Source: PALSA-1316 sp964499365 (GTDB lineage Bacteria > Nitrospirota > Thermodesulfovibrionia > Thermodesulfovibrionales > UBA6898). From it: DNA of 64,000 nt. The notes beneath the pieces were generated by a model. The model had not been told where the DNA came from, did no database searches, and saw only the letters and a list, made by a program, of their open reading frames with translations. The stretch spans positions 1-64,000 of the forward strand of contig CAZCKU010000008.1 in NCBI GenBank assembly GCA_964499365.1, written 5' to 3'. The position numbers and the translations under genes were made by a program. How positions within the stretch are numbered: position 1 is the stretch's first letter; each line of letters opens with the position of its first letter. Of this stretch, positions 1 to 7,393 are shown piece by piece.

Positions 1-11
1 CCCCCCCCCCC
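1..11. other. C homopolymer at window edge
   Basis: The window opens with eleven consecutive C residues before ordinary sequence begins. This may be a contig end or a sequencing/assembly artefact; nothing functional is visible in it. Confidence 0.5.
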
Positions 12-21
12 GCAACGGGAC

Positions 22-55
22 AAAAAAAGAGCGGGGCTCAACGCCCCGCTCTTTT
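22..55 (-). terminator. Rho-independent terminator after the octaheme cytochrome gene
   Basis: A perfect 9-bp stem (GAGCGGGGC, 29-37, pairing with GCCCCGCTC, 43-51) with a 5-nt loop is flanked by A7 on the left and T4 on the right. Read on the minus strand it is a GC-rich hairpin followed by a run of seven T, 8 bp past the stop codon of the minus-strand cytochrome gene. It could also act weakly on the plus strand. Confidence 0.85.
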
Positions 56-63
56 CACGCTTC

Positions 64-1758
64 CTATTTCGCTGCCGTCTTCACAGCCAGGGCGTCATTG
101 ACAATCTTGATACCCTTCTGGGACTCATCGACCGATTTCGTCAGGGACTCACGGGCCATTTCGGGATTATGGAACCCGTCCGAATTCTCGGCGGTCCAGT
201 ATTCCCACAGGATGTGTGCACGCAGGTGCTGGTCCTGGGCCTGTTTGATGACCTCGGCAGAGAGCCCGGCCTTCTTGGCCTCCATGATCTTGTCGATCAG
301 GACGGAAAGATGGAATTCGGCCTTCCGCATCTTGCCTCTGATATGGGCTTTAACCGAATCAATCGAGTAGCGGGCCATCTCCTCGGTCCACTTCGGATGG
401 CACTTCAGGCAGGTCTCCTTCAACTGGACTTTCGGCGTCACGGCATAATGCGACGTATATACCTTTCCTGCCTTACTTTTCAGCTTCGGCGTATGACAGC
501 CGTCGCAGCCCACGCCGGCCTTTGCATGCTTTGAATTATAGTATGACTCTGCTTCCGGATGCTGAGCCTTCCACAGAAGACCGCCCGTGAGACCATGCTT
601 GAAATCAAGGAAGTTGATCTGGTTCACATAATGCTCGTACAGACCGAATACGTCCTTATACGGAAAATGGTTTGTCCTCTGGTCAGCCATGGTGACAGAA
701 TACTTGGATGTATCAGGGTTCTTCGGATCAAATCCTGGGTTGCAGTTGTACTCAACGTGGCACTGTCCGCACTGGAGACGGGTATCATACCTGTCGAGTA
801 TCGCAATCTTCCGGTCAAAGCCCCTGACTCCCATATCAATGACCTTGATATTCGTATGCTTTGGATCCCTATGCCAGAGGGTATCCGCTTCTTTTCTGGT
901 CAGTGCCTGAATGAGTCCGTCGCGGACGATTCGCGGCTTTGCAGCATGCGGGTCATGACAGGTGAAGCAGTTGAGCCCATGCTGAAGGTCCTTCACATAC
1001 TCAACGACATTTGACGTGCGTGACCAGGTTGTCCCCTTGACCGGATCCCCCATGTAGGCCCACTTCAGTATCTGGTCCTGGGTCTTGCACTGCATACAGA
1101 CCGGGTTGGCAGCAGTTGCGGACTGAGGAATAAAGGTCTTCTGCTCCTTGTTATCAGGATACTTGTCTACCAGTATGTCCCATACCCTGCCCTTGTCAAA
1201 GATATAGTTCCAGCCGTTCTTCCCCTGAAACCGCCCGCCAAAGGCACGGTCTACCGCAAACTGATCGACGAGCATATTGATGTGACTTCTCGTTGTGTTA
1301 TGCTCCTTCGTAAACCCGTGGCCAGCCATAAGCTTGTCCCAGTAGGGGTTCGGAGACCGTCCGGTGAGCTGGGATTTCTCGTCCCTCGCCGGTCTGTGGT
1401 AGGCCTCCTGCATGAAACTTTCGAACTGTTCCTTGTGACACTGTCCGCAGGCCTGCCACGACATATCTGTTGACGGCCGGGTATCAGGCCCGGGATCCTT
1501 CAAGTGCCGGTCAAGCCCCTTGTGGCAGTTCACGCAGTTGATCTTGGCGTGTTTGCCCATCTTGTGGAGTTCTTTCACGGGTGCATGGCAATCATAGCAG
1601 GCCTCGACCTTGACCGATTTTTCCTGTTGCGATGCCTTGACCTCGGTCTTCTTCCCATTGTCACCCTTTGCGGTAGCATCAGCAGACGACAGATACAAGC
1701 CTGATGCAAAGACACCGCCCAGCAGAAAGGCCGATACTGCAAACAATCTTCTGTTCAT
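64..1758 (-). CDS. Octaheme c-type cytochrome, nitrite reductase-like (ONR/NrfA superfamily)
   Basis: Predicted periplasmic multiheme enzyme related to octaheme nitrite reductase, reducing nitrite (possibly hydroxylamine) to ammonia. A signal peptide starts MNRRLFAV. Eight haem motifs follow in order: CYDCH, CVNCH, CGQCH, CMQCK (residues 221-225), CFTCH, CGQCH, CDGCH, CLKCH. The lone CxxCK at position four is the lysine-ligated catalytic haem of NrfA/ONR enzymes, preceded by three extra N-terminal haems as in ONR. CGQCHVEYNC places Tyr337 two residues before Cys339, and QHPE supplies the conserved active-site His. The ATG at 1758 has AGGAGG 7 nt upstream. An in-frame upstream ATG pair (1830, 1821) also has an AGGAGG (1834-1839), so a longer N-terminus is possible. 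No NrfH-type quinol oxidase is adjacent. Nitrite as substrate is inferred from family. Confidence 0.88.
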   Translation of the reverse strand: MNRRLFAVSAFLLGGVFASGLYLSSADATAKGDNGKKTEVKASQQEKSVKVEACYDCHAPVKELHKMGKHAKINCVNCHKGLDRHLKDPGPDTRPSTDMSWQACGQCHKEQFESFMQEAYHRPARDEKSQLTGRSPNPYWDKLMAGHGFTKEHNTTRSHINMLVDQFAVDRAFGGRFQGKNGWNYIFDKGRVWDILVDKYPDNKEQKTFIPQSATAANPVCMQCKTQDQILKWAYMGDPVKGTTWSRTSNVVEYVKDLQHGLNCFTCHDPHAAKPRIVRDGLIQALTRKEADTLWHRDPKHTNIKVIDMGVRGFDRKIAILDRYDTRLQCGQCHVEYNCNPGFDPKNPDTSKYSVTMADQRTNHFPYKDVFGLYEHYVNQINFLDFKHGLTGGLLWKAQHPEAESYYNSKHAKAGVGCDGCHTPKLKSKAGKVYTSHYAVTPKVQLKETCLKCHPKWTEEMARYSIDSVKAHIRGKMRKAEFHLSVLIDKIMEAKKAGLSAEVIKQAQDQHLRAHILWEYWTAENSDGFHNPEMARESLTKSVDESQKGIKIVNDALAVKTAAK

Positions 1759-1868
1759 CGAAACTCCTCCTTTCACTGCGTTAATACTATGCTTCGCCAA
1801 TCCGGAGACGCCCCTGTTCATCAATGTCATGATCCTCCTCGTGGCAGCTGGCACTCCTGTTCCAGCTT

Positions 1869-1886
1869 CGTGAATTTTATTTCACG
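1869..1886. promoter_or_regulatory. Inverted repeat upstream of the octaheme cytochrome gene
   Basis: CGTGAA-N6-TTCACG, a perfect 6-bp inverted repeat 111-128 bp upstream of the cytochrome start. It resembles a regulator half-site pair, but GTGA and TCAC are eight bases apart rather than the six of a CRP site, so the factor is unknown. Confidence 0.35.
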
Positions 1887-1915
1887 TATACGGTAGAGCT
1901 TCGGCTATAACTATT

Positions 1916-1933
1916 CTATGATCCAGATCATAG
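1916..1933. promoter_or_regulatory. FNR/CRP-family-like palindrome upstream of the octaheme cytochrome gene
   Basis: CTATGATC-CA-GATCATAG is a perfect 8-bp inverted repeat with the core TGAT-N4-ATCA, the spacing and core of FNR/DNR-type boxes (consensus TTGAT-N4-ATCAA) with A/T in place of the outer T/A. It lies 158-175 bp upstream of the cytochrome start. Binding by an anaerobic or NO-responsive regulator is an inference. Confidence 0.45.
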
Positions 1934-2020
1934 ACGTCATCATATTCATTGTTATTGCTGATTACCAGGAGAGCTGTAGCTATAATTTCAGTATAGCCCC
2001 GTCATTGCCGAAGTCAAGAA

Positions 2021-2062
2021 AAAGGGGACAGGCTGATTTGCATAAATCAGCCTGTCCCCTTT
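2021..2062. repeat. Perfect 19-bp-stem hairpin repeat
   Basis: Arms 2021-2039 and 2044-2062 are perfectly complementary with a 4-nt GCAT loop; the arm begins AAAGGGGACAGGCTG. Such GGGGACAG-type palindromes resemble dispersed REP-like elements. There is no flanking gene end close enough and no T-tract to make it a simple terminator. Confidence 0.7.
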
Positions 2063-2287
2063 ATGAACAGACGAACAATACCACGGTTATTCCCCGCAGC
2101 CGGCTCAGGGCGGGTCCAGGAATCCAAATGCAGCGGGCATCGACGCAGGAGATCTCCGCAAAATTCCTTTCCGAACGGCCCTCGGAGATCCTCTATAGCC
2201 TACAGACTGATGCGTCAGCAGGTCACCGCACGGTAATATTATATTCTTGAATAACCCGGCAAATACATACATAAAACATTCTGCTTT

Positions 2288-2398
2288 GTCATTCCACGAC
2301 TTGCCGGCAGGCAGGCCTGCCTATCGGTAGACAGGCTTGATGGAGGAATCCAGATATCTCAAAAAGTTCTGGGTTGTCCGGTCAAGCCGGACAATGAC
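2288..2398. repeat. MITE-like dispersed repeat, copy 1
   Basis: Bounded by the inverted hexamers GTCATT and AATGAC. It contains GGAATCCAG and ends in a hairpin TTGTCCGG-TCAAG-CCGGACAA just before AATGAC. The same frame (GTCATTCC, GGAATCCAG, a CCG/CGG hairpin, CAATGACGA) recurs at 22960-23031, so this is a repeat family. The left flank (about 2264-2330) also resembles 4950-5010. Confidence 0.65.
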
Positions 2399-2501
2399 GA
2401 TATTGCTCTATTTGCTTGCCATGTTATTAATAATATCAATGCGTTGAGTACATTTACTCAAAGTTTCACCTTATCATTCAGATTGCCGCTGATACCGGCC
2501 C

Positions 2502-3251
2502 CTACTTCGCTGCCTTGCCCTGGTCAGCCACTTTCTGCGCGGCTTTTCTGATCTCTTCAGGGTCTCCAAGGTAATAGCTCTTGATCGGCTTAAGATCATC
2601 GTCAAGCTCATAAACAAGGGGTACTCCCGTGGGGATATTCAGCTTGACGATCTCATCGTCCGGTATGTTGTCGAGATGTTTCACCAGCGCCCTCAGGGAG
2701 TTCCCGTGCGCGGTGATCAGCACCTTTTTCCCGTCCCGAAGCATCGGGACGATATGGGCGTTCCAGTACGGAATGCACCTCGCTATCGTCTCTTTTAAAC
2801 TCTCGGTAAGGGGGAGCTGGCCTTCTCCCAGATTGCGGTAACGCCTGTCATGGCCAGGATACCTCTCGTCGCTCTTTTCGAGCGGAGGCGGCGGAATATC
2901 AAAGCTTCGCCGCCAGATCAGCACCTGATCGTCGCCATACTTTGCCGAGGTCTCCGCCTTGTTGAGTCCCTGGAGGGAGCCATAATGCCGTTCGTTGAGT
3001 TCCCAGGCCCGTATGACCGGGATCCAGAGCAGGTCCATGGCATCTGTCACAAGCCAGAGTGTCCGTATCGCTCTCTTCAGAAGTGACGTAAAGGCCACAT
3101 CGAAGTCATACCCTTCGTCTTTCAGCAGTTTGCCGGCCTTCATCGCCTCCTCAATCCCTTTCTCCGAGAGATCAACATCGGTCCAGCCGGTGAATCTGTT
3201 CTCCTTGTTCCAGGTGCTCTCGCCGTGCCTGAGCAGTACAAGCTTGATCAT
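2502..3251 (-). CDS. gpmA: 2,3-bisphosphoglycerate-dependent phosphoglycerate mutase
   Basis: Cytosolic enzyme interconverting 3- and 2-phosphoglycerate in glycolysis and gluconeogenesis through a phosphohistidine intermediate. The N-terminus LVLLRHGEST carries the catalytic His of the RHG motif. NRFTGWTDVDLSEKG, the ERHYGSLQGLNK stretch and ITAHGNSLRALVKHL with the second His are all in place. At 249 residues it is the usual length for GpmA. The gene stands alone, divergent from rluD across a 59-bp spacer that contains a TATAAT-like element on the minus strand. Confidence 0.96.
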   Translation of the reverse strand: MIKLVLLRHGESTWNKENRFTGWTDVDLSEKGIEEAMKAGKLLKDEGYDFDVAFTSLLKRAIRTLWLVTDAMDLLWIPVIRAWELNERHYGSLQGLNKAETSAKYGDDQVLIWRRSFDIPPPPLEKSDERYPGHDRRYRNLGEGQLPLTESLKETIARCIPYWNAHIVPMLRDGKKVLITAHGNSLRALVKHLDNIPDDEIVKLNIPTGVPLVYELDDDLKPIKSYYLGDPEEIRKAAQKVADQGKAAK

Positions 3252-3310
3252 CGTTTCGTCCCTTTCGTGCTGTGGTTTGAGTTACGATATTATATACTAG
3301 ATCGGAGTTT

Positions 3311-4264
3311 ATGCATATGAAACCAGACGACAGCAGGTCCTTACATTTTATAGTCGACCCGGCAGCCGACGGACAAAGAATCGACATACAGGCATCAGAA
3401 CTCTCGGGACTCACGCGTTCCCGCATCCATAATCTCATCGGGGAAGGACTGCTGAAGGTCAACGGGGCTCCCACAAAACCCAACTACAAAACCAGGGCAG
3501 GGGACAGCATAGAAATAACCTTGCCGGAGGAATCGGGAGAGCTCATCCCCGAGAACATCCCTCTGGATATCCTGTATATGGATAACTCAGTCATCGTTGT
3601 GAACAAGCCACCCGGTATGGTCGTCTATCCTTCAACAGGACACACCGGCGGTACGCTGATGAATGCCGTCGCGTATCACGCTCCGGGACTTGCAACAATC
3701 GGGGGACCTCTGAGACCGGGGACGGTGCACCGCATCGATAAAGACACCTCGGGCGTCATGATTATCGCGCTTGATGACACCGCATACTACAACCTCGTAG
3801 CGCAATTCAAGGAGCGTACCATTTTCCGGAAATACCTGACGATAATCTACGGGGACATGAAGACAAACAGCGGCGAGATCAATCTGAAAATCGGAAGATC
3901 GGAGTCTGACCGCAAAAAAATGTCGACGATGACGCGCAACGCAAAGGACGCGCTGACGCGCTGGGTCGTGGTCGAACGGTACCCGGGGGCAACGCTGATA
4001 GAGGCAAAGCTCGGCACCGGCCGGACGCATCAGATCAGGGTGCATTTCTCCGCCATCGGGCATCCGGTGATGGGGGATACCACCTACGGAAAAAAGACCT
4101 CGCTCATGCTTAAGGGGAAAAAGATCAGTTTCCCCCGCCAGATGCTGCACGCGGAGGTCCTCGGGTTCGTGCATCCCATATCCGGCGCCTACATGGAGTT
4201 CAGGCGCGAAATGCCGGAGGACATGAAAGAGGTAATCAGGCAGCTCAGAAATAAGGAGGAATGA
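3311..4264 (+). CDS. rluD: RluA-family 23S rRNA pseudouridine synthase (RluD-like)
   Basis: Isomerises uridines to pseudouridine in large-subunit rRNA. An N-terminal S4 RNA-binding domain (about residues 15-75, LTRSRIHNLIGEGLLKVNG) precedes the RluA catalytic domain. The catalytic Asp lies in GTVHRIDKDTSG, where most relatives have HRLDKDTSG, and the RTHQIRVH motif is present. Length is 317 residues, normal for RluD. ATG codons at 3311 and 3317 are both possible starts. The stop codon lies one base before the nitroreductase start, so the two are probably co-transcribed. Confidence 0.92.
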   Translation: MHMKPDDSRSLHFIVDPAADGQRIDIQASELSGLTRSRIHNLIGEGLLKVNGAPTKPNYKTRAGDSIEITLPEESGELIPENIPLDILYMDNSVIVVNKPPGMVVYPSTGHTGGTLMNAVAYHAPGLATIGGPLRPGTVHRIDKDTSGVMIIALDDTAYYNLVAQFKERTIFRKYLTIIYGDMKTNSGEINLKIGRSESDRKKMSTMTRNAKDALTRWVVVERYPGATLIEAKLGTGRTHQIRVHFSAIGHPVMGDTTYGKKTSLMLKGKKISFPRQMLHAEVLGFVHPISGAYMEFRREMPEDMKEVIRQLRNKEE

Positions 4265-4265
4265 A

Positions 4266-4826
4266 ATGGAACTCATGGAAGCAGTAAGAACACGCAGAAG
4301 CATCAGGAGGTTCAGCGGACAGCCGGTTGAAGAGGAGAAACTCCAGTCCCTGCTTGAGGCGGTCCGCATGTCGCCTTCGTGGGCGAACAGGCAGTGCTGG
4401 CGGTTTGTGGTTGTCAGGGATCAACGGACGCGTGAGGCCCTCAGTGAACTCTCCTATGTCGAGTCTTTTTTCGCGCCGAAGGGGTATAAGGTGAACCCTG
4501 CGAAAAAGGGACTTGCCGAGGCACCGGTCGTGATAGTCGCCTGTGCAGACCCGGCGGAGTCCGGTGTGCTCTGGGACCAGACCTATTACCTGACAGACGT
4601 CGGCATAGCGTCCCAGACGCTGATGCTGACCGCCCACAGCCTGGGTCTGGGTTCTGTCTTTGTCGGGGTGTTTGATGATAAAAAAATGCGTGAACTCCTC
4701 GGCATACCTGACGCAATAAAGATCGTCGGACTCTTCCCGGTGGGATACCCCCAGGATGCGACGATCAAGGAAGGTCCGCCGAGAAAACCGCTCAGCGATC
4801 TCGTGTTCTACGAGAAGTGGGCATAA
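4266..4826 (+). CDS. Nitroreductase family protein
   Basis: Predicted FMN-dependent NAD(P)H oxidoreductase of the nitroreductase fold, 186 residues. The start MELMEAVRTRRSIRRF is the typical family signature with the FMN-phosphate-binding Arg cluster. SPSWANRQCWRFVVV matches the P-S-x-x-N-x-Q-P-W stretch with Cys in place of Pro. GLGSVFVGVFDD and GLFPVGYP near the C-terminus fit the family. The start overlaps the rluD region by tight spacing and has GAGGA just upstream. The natural substrate cannot be told from sequence. Confidence 0.88.
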   Translation: MELMEAVRTRRSIRRFSGQPVEEEKLQSLLEAVRMSPSWANRQCWRFVVVRDQRTREALSELSYVESFFAPKGYKVNPAKKGLAEAPVVIVACADPAESGVLWDQTYYLTDVGIASQTLMLTAHSLGLGSVFVGVFDDKKMRELLGIPDAIKIVGLFPVGYPQDATIKEGPPRKPLSDLVFYEKWA

Positions 4827-5164
4827 CAGCTCAACGAGCGAGACAGAGGCATGGCCGGACACCTCATGAACAGGCTGAGTCGACAGGATAATGCATATGG
4901 CGCATGTATATCGGATAACGTCTGATTGCGTGAACTTATGGGCGGCAGATACATACACGCAACTTTCTGCTTTGTCGTTCCACAACCTGCCTGCCGCACA
5001 GGCAGGCCTCTTTGCCCCCGCACACAGGCGGGTTCGCCGAGGAGAAAAAGGGGGTCATGATACCTCCCTTTGGCAAAGGGAGGTTGGGAGGGATTTTCCG
5101 GTCAATGTCTTCATACGTATGAACACCTTAGTAACTCTGTGAGGGCCTGGATGAAGGGTCGCTG
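4827..5164. other. Intergenic stretch carrying hairpin repeats
   Basis: About 340 bp without a gene. It contains CCTGCCTG-N5-CAGGCAGG (4986-5006), CCTCCCTTT-GGC-AAAGGGAGG (5063-5083) and a segment (about 4950-5010) related to the left part of the repeat near 2264-2330. Nothing coding is supported. Confidence 0.65.
4950..5083. repeat. Compound hairpin repeat
   Basis: The left part, containing TTCTGCTTTGTCGTTCCAC, is a near match to 2277-2298 (TTCTGCTTTGTCATTCCAC). Two hairpins follow (4986-5006 and 5063-5083). The second, CCTCCCTTTGGCAAAGGGAGG, recurs in shorter form at 22835-22856. Confidence 0.6.
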
Positions 5165-5872
5165 ATGAATCTTATTCTTCTATTTCCTGAGGACTTCACC
5201 GACAACAGCAGAGTTCTGCTGACCGGCAGGCGTGCGGCGCATATACGCGAGGTACACCGCGCACAGGCCGGTGACGAATTGACTGTTGGTGTGGCTGGCG
5301 GCCTGCTCGGCAAGGGGACGTTACTTGCGCTCGAAAAGGACGCTGTGATGATGGCGGTATCGCTCACCCGGAACCCGCCTCCGCCGCTGCCGGTCATTCT
5401 CGTTCTTGCGCTGCCGCGCCCGAAGGTGCTCAGGAGGGTATTGCAGACGGCAACGTCGATGGGGGCAAAGAAGATCTATCTTCTGAATGCGTTCCGTGTC
5501 GAGAAGAGTTTCTGGCAGAGCCCCTTTCTTACAGAGGATCTTATCCGTCAGCAGCTCATTCTGGGGCTTGAGCAGGCCAAGGATACGATAATGCCGGAGG
5601 TGTTACTAAGACCGTTATTCAAACCCTTTGTCGAAGATGAACTGCCGGGGATTATGGCCGGAACAACAGCCCTGGTTGCACATCCTGCGGCAGCACGCGA
5701 ATGTCCCGGAAACGTATCCGGAACCATAACCCTGGCCATCGGTCCCGAGGGCGGATTTATTCATTACGAAGTAGAGCGGCTTGCAGCGTGCGGATTTCAA
5801 ACGGTCAGCATGGGTGAAAGAATCCTGAAGGTAGAGGTCGCGGTGCCGGCCCTGCTGGCGCGCTTGTTTTAA
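5165..5872 (+). CDS. rsmE: 16S rRNA (uracil-1498-N3)-methyltransferase
   Basis: Methylates N3 of U1498 in 16S rRNA using SAM. A PUA-like N-terminal domain (about 1-70) is followed by a SPOUT/trefoil-knot domain. Hallmarks are ALPRPKVLRRVLQTATSMGAKKI, the SAM-binding IGPEGGF (about residue 195), and the C-terminal knot MGERILKVEVAVPALLARL. In most relatives the last motif reads LGxRILRxETA, so the Thr is replaced by Val here. Length 235 is normal. The gene is alone on its strand, convergent with iscU. Confidence 0.92.
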   Translation: MNLILLFPEDFTDNSRVLLTGRRAAHIREVHRAQAGDELTVGVAGGLLGKGTLLALEKDAVMMAVSLTRNPPPPLPVILVLALPRPKVLRRVLQTATSMGAKKIYLLNAFRVEKSFWQSPFLTEDLIRQQLILGLEQAKDTIMPEVLLRPLFKPFVEDELPGIMAGTTALVAHPAAARECPGNVSGTITLAIGPEGGFIHYEVERLAACGFQTVSMGERILKVEVAVPALLARLF

Positions 5873-5890
5873 TCAGGAAAAGAATTACTT

Positions 5891-5911
5891 CCCCCTCTCA
5901 CGGAGAGGGGG
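5891..5911. repeat. Hairpin between convergent rsmE and iscU
   Basis: CCCCCTCTC-ACG-GAGAGGGGG, a perfect 9-bp stem with a 3-nt loop and no T-tract. It may dampen read-through from either side, or be another dispersed hairpin. Confidence 0.5.
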
Positions 5912-5936
5912 ATAGCGGGGTGGTGCATCAATCCGT

Positions 5937-6308
5937 CTATGCCGTATGCCTGCTTTTGTAGTCTTCAATCGCCTTTCTCAGGGCATCGGCCCCGAGGTTC
6001 GAGCAGTGCATCTTCTGGGGAGGAAGACCGCCGAGTTCAGCTGCAACAGCTTCTTTTGACATGGCATACGCCTCGTCAAGCGTCTTGCCCTTCACCATCT
6101 CGGTCACCATGCTGCTGACCGCAATCGCAGCCCCGCAGCCGAAGGTCTTGAACTTGGCATCCGTAATAATGCCGTCCTTGACCTTGATATAAATTTTCAT
6201 GGCATCACCGCAGGTCGGGTTACCTTCCTGGCCAACGCCATCAGCATCAGGCATATCCCCTACATTCCTCGGATTCGTAAAATGGTCCATCACTTTATCG
6301 CTGTACAT
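5937..6308 (-). CDS. iscU: Iron-sulfur cluster assembly scaffold IscU/NifU N-domain
   Basis: Scaffold on which [2Fe-2S] or [4Fe-4S] clusters are built before transfer to apoproteins. The 123-residue protein is a single IscU domain with the three conserved Cys (Cys33 in NPTCGD, Cys58 in FGCGAAIA, Cys102 in MHCS) and the modulating Asp35. It is not next to the nifS-like gene, which lies about 9 kb away in an operon with a TusA-like protein and an IscR-like regulator. It is the obvious partner for that protein. Confidence 0.94.
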   Translation of the reverse strand: MYSDKVMDHFTNPRNVGDMPDADGVGQEGNPTCGDAMKIYIKVKDGIITDAKFKTFGCGAAIAVSSMVTEMVKGKTLDEAYAMSKEAVAAELGGLPPQKMHCSNLGADALRKAIEDYKSRHTA

Positions 6309-6466
6309 AATGAAATATCATACCGGAGCGTTGAATATGTCTGCCGGCATGCTCCTTTCCTATAATCGTATATTGCCTGCCTGCTTTATCTTACCATTTT
6401 TCAGCAGAGGCCGTGAATAGTACAGCAGCCGAATGGCCTGCGAAAGAAACTGTTCCCCTTTACAGC

Positions 6467-7393
6467 TCAGGCAGGCTGAACGTCCCGCGACGGATACAGA
6501 AATTCAACCCGTGAATAACCACGGGCCCGGGCTATGTAGTCCATATGGAGCGTTGCCAGGTCTTCGGCCTTCAGCATCCAGGCAGAAGACGGTTCATAGG
6601 CCGTAATAACCTTAAGGTAACCGTGACACCTGTCGCAAACTTCCACTCTGACCCTGTCACGGTCGTCGTCAGAGTAGAGAAGTCCGAGGGACTTATGGTC
6701 TTCATTGCCGCAGTACAGACACTGCAGCCGACGAAAAGTCCAGTCGGCACCGCATGCGCCGCACCGCAGATGCTTTGCCTGATTGTTGCCCTGGAGTTCG
6801 GCCATCGCGGCAGCAGCCCCGCAGACCGGACACAATCCCCGGTCCCACGCGACCCCGTCTGCAAGAGGGGCCAATTGCAGACACCATGACCGAAGGAAAG
6901 GCCTCACCGCCTCGAACAGCAGGGTCCGGAGCATCCCGGGGTCCAGACCCAGACCCTCTGCCGCCGGGAAAGCACCCTCAGATGCGCCCGAGCCAATGTC
7001 CTGCAGCAGCCTGGTGACATTCAGCCTTCCCTCCTCGAGTGCCAGGCGAATGCGACAGGCTGCCTCAGCGCAAACCATGTTCTGTCCCGCTGATTTTTCA
7101 ACAGCCGCAGCAAGCCGGAGCAACAACCTCAAGACTTCACGGTCATCCAATTCAAATGGGAGGTCATGCAGAAGCGGCACCCCCTTCTCCAGCTTTGCAC
7201 GTGCCTCCTCTGTCGTCATCAGCACCGGCAGCACCGTGATATCTGCACCGCGCAGAACTGTCAGAACTGCCTCATACACGCGGACCACATCTGCCAGGTC
7301 CGGATTCTCCTTCACGACCTTTCGCAGTCGTTTGATTATCGGATCATCCGGCCCTTGAGGATTATGCAGGCCGGGCACTTCCTCGGCCTTCAT
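6467..7393 (-). CDS. fdhE: Formate dehydrogenase accessory protein FdhE
   Basis: Maturation factor required for assembly of membrane-associated selenocysteine formate dehydrogenases. The 308-residue protein has the C-terminal metal-binding core with CPVCGA, CGACGADW, CLYCGNEDH and CDRCHGYL. The ATG overlaps the fdhB stop by 4 bp (ATGA), so it is the last gene of the fdhA-fdhB-fdhE operon. Confidence 0.92.
   Translation of the reverse strand: MKAEEVPGLHNPQGPDDPIIKRLRKVVKENPDLADVVRVYEAVLTVLRGADITVLPVLMTTEEARAKLEKGVPLLHDLPFELDDREVLRLLLRLAAAVEKSAGQNMVCAEAACRIRLALEEGRLNVTRLLQDIGSGASEGAFPAAEGLGLDPGMLRTLLFEAVRPFLRSWCLQLAPLADGVAWDRGLCPVCGAAAAMAELQGNNQAKHLRCGACGADWTFRRLQCLYCGNEDHKSLGLLYSDDDRDRVRVEVCDRCHGYLKVITAYEPSSAWMLKAEDLATLHMDYIARARGYSRVEFLYPSRDVQPA

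Larger units (their letters stand above)
1759..2501. other. Gene-free intergenic stretch between the cytochrome and gpmA
   Basis: About 740 bp with no credible coding sequence. Near the cytochrome start it holds two palindromes (listed separately). Further along are a 19-bp-stem hairpin repeat and a MITE-like repeat. Short ORFs here overlap the repeats, lack ribosome binding sites and resemble nothing known. Confidence 0.7.

Noticed and set aside
1869..1886. A CRP binding site
   Set aside because: The GTGA and TCAC halves are separated by eight bases, not the six of a CRP site.
1918..2250. A 110-codon open frame in the gap before gpmA
   Set aside because: It runs through the 19-bp hairpin repeat, lacks a ribosome binding site and encodes nothing recognisable.
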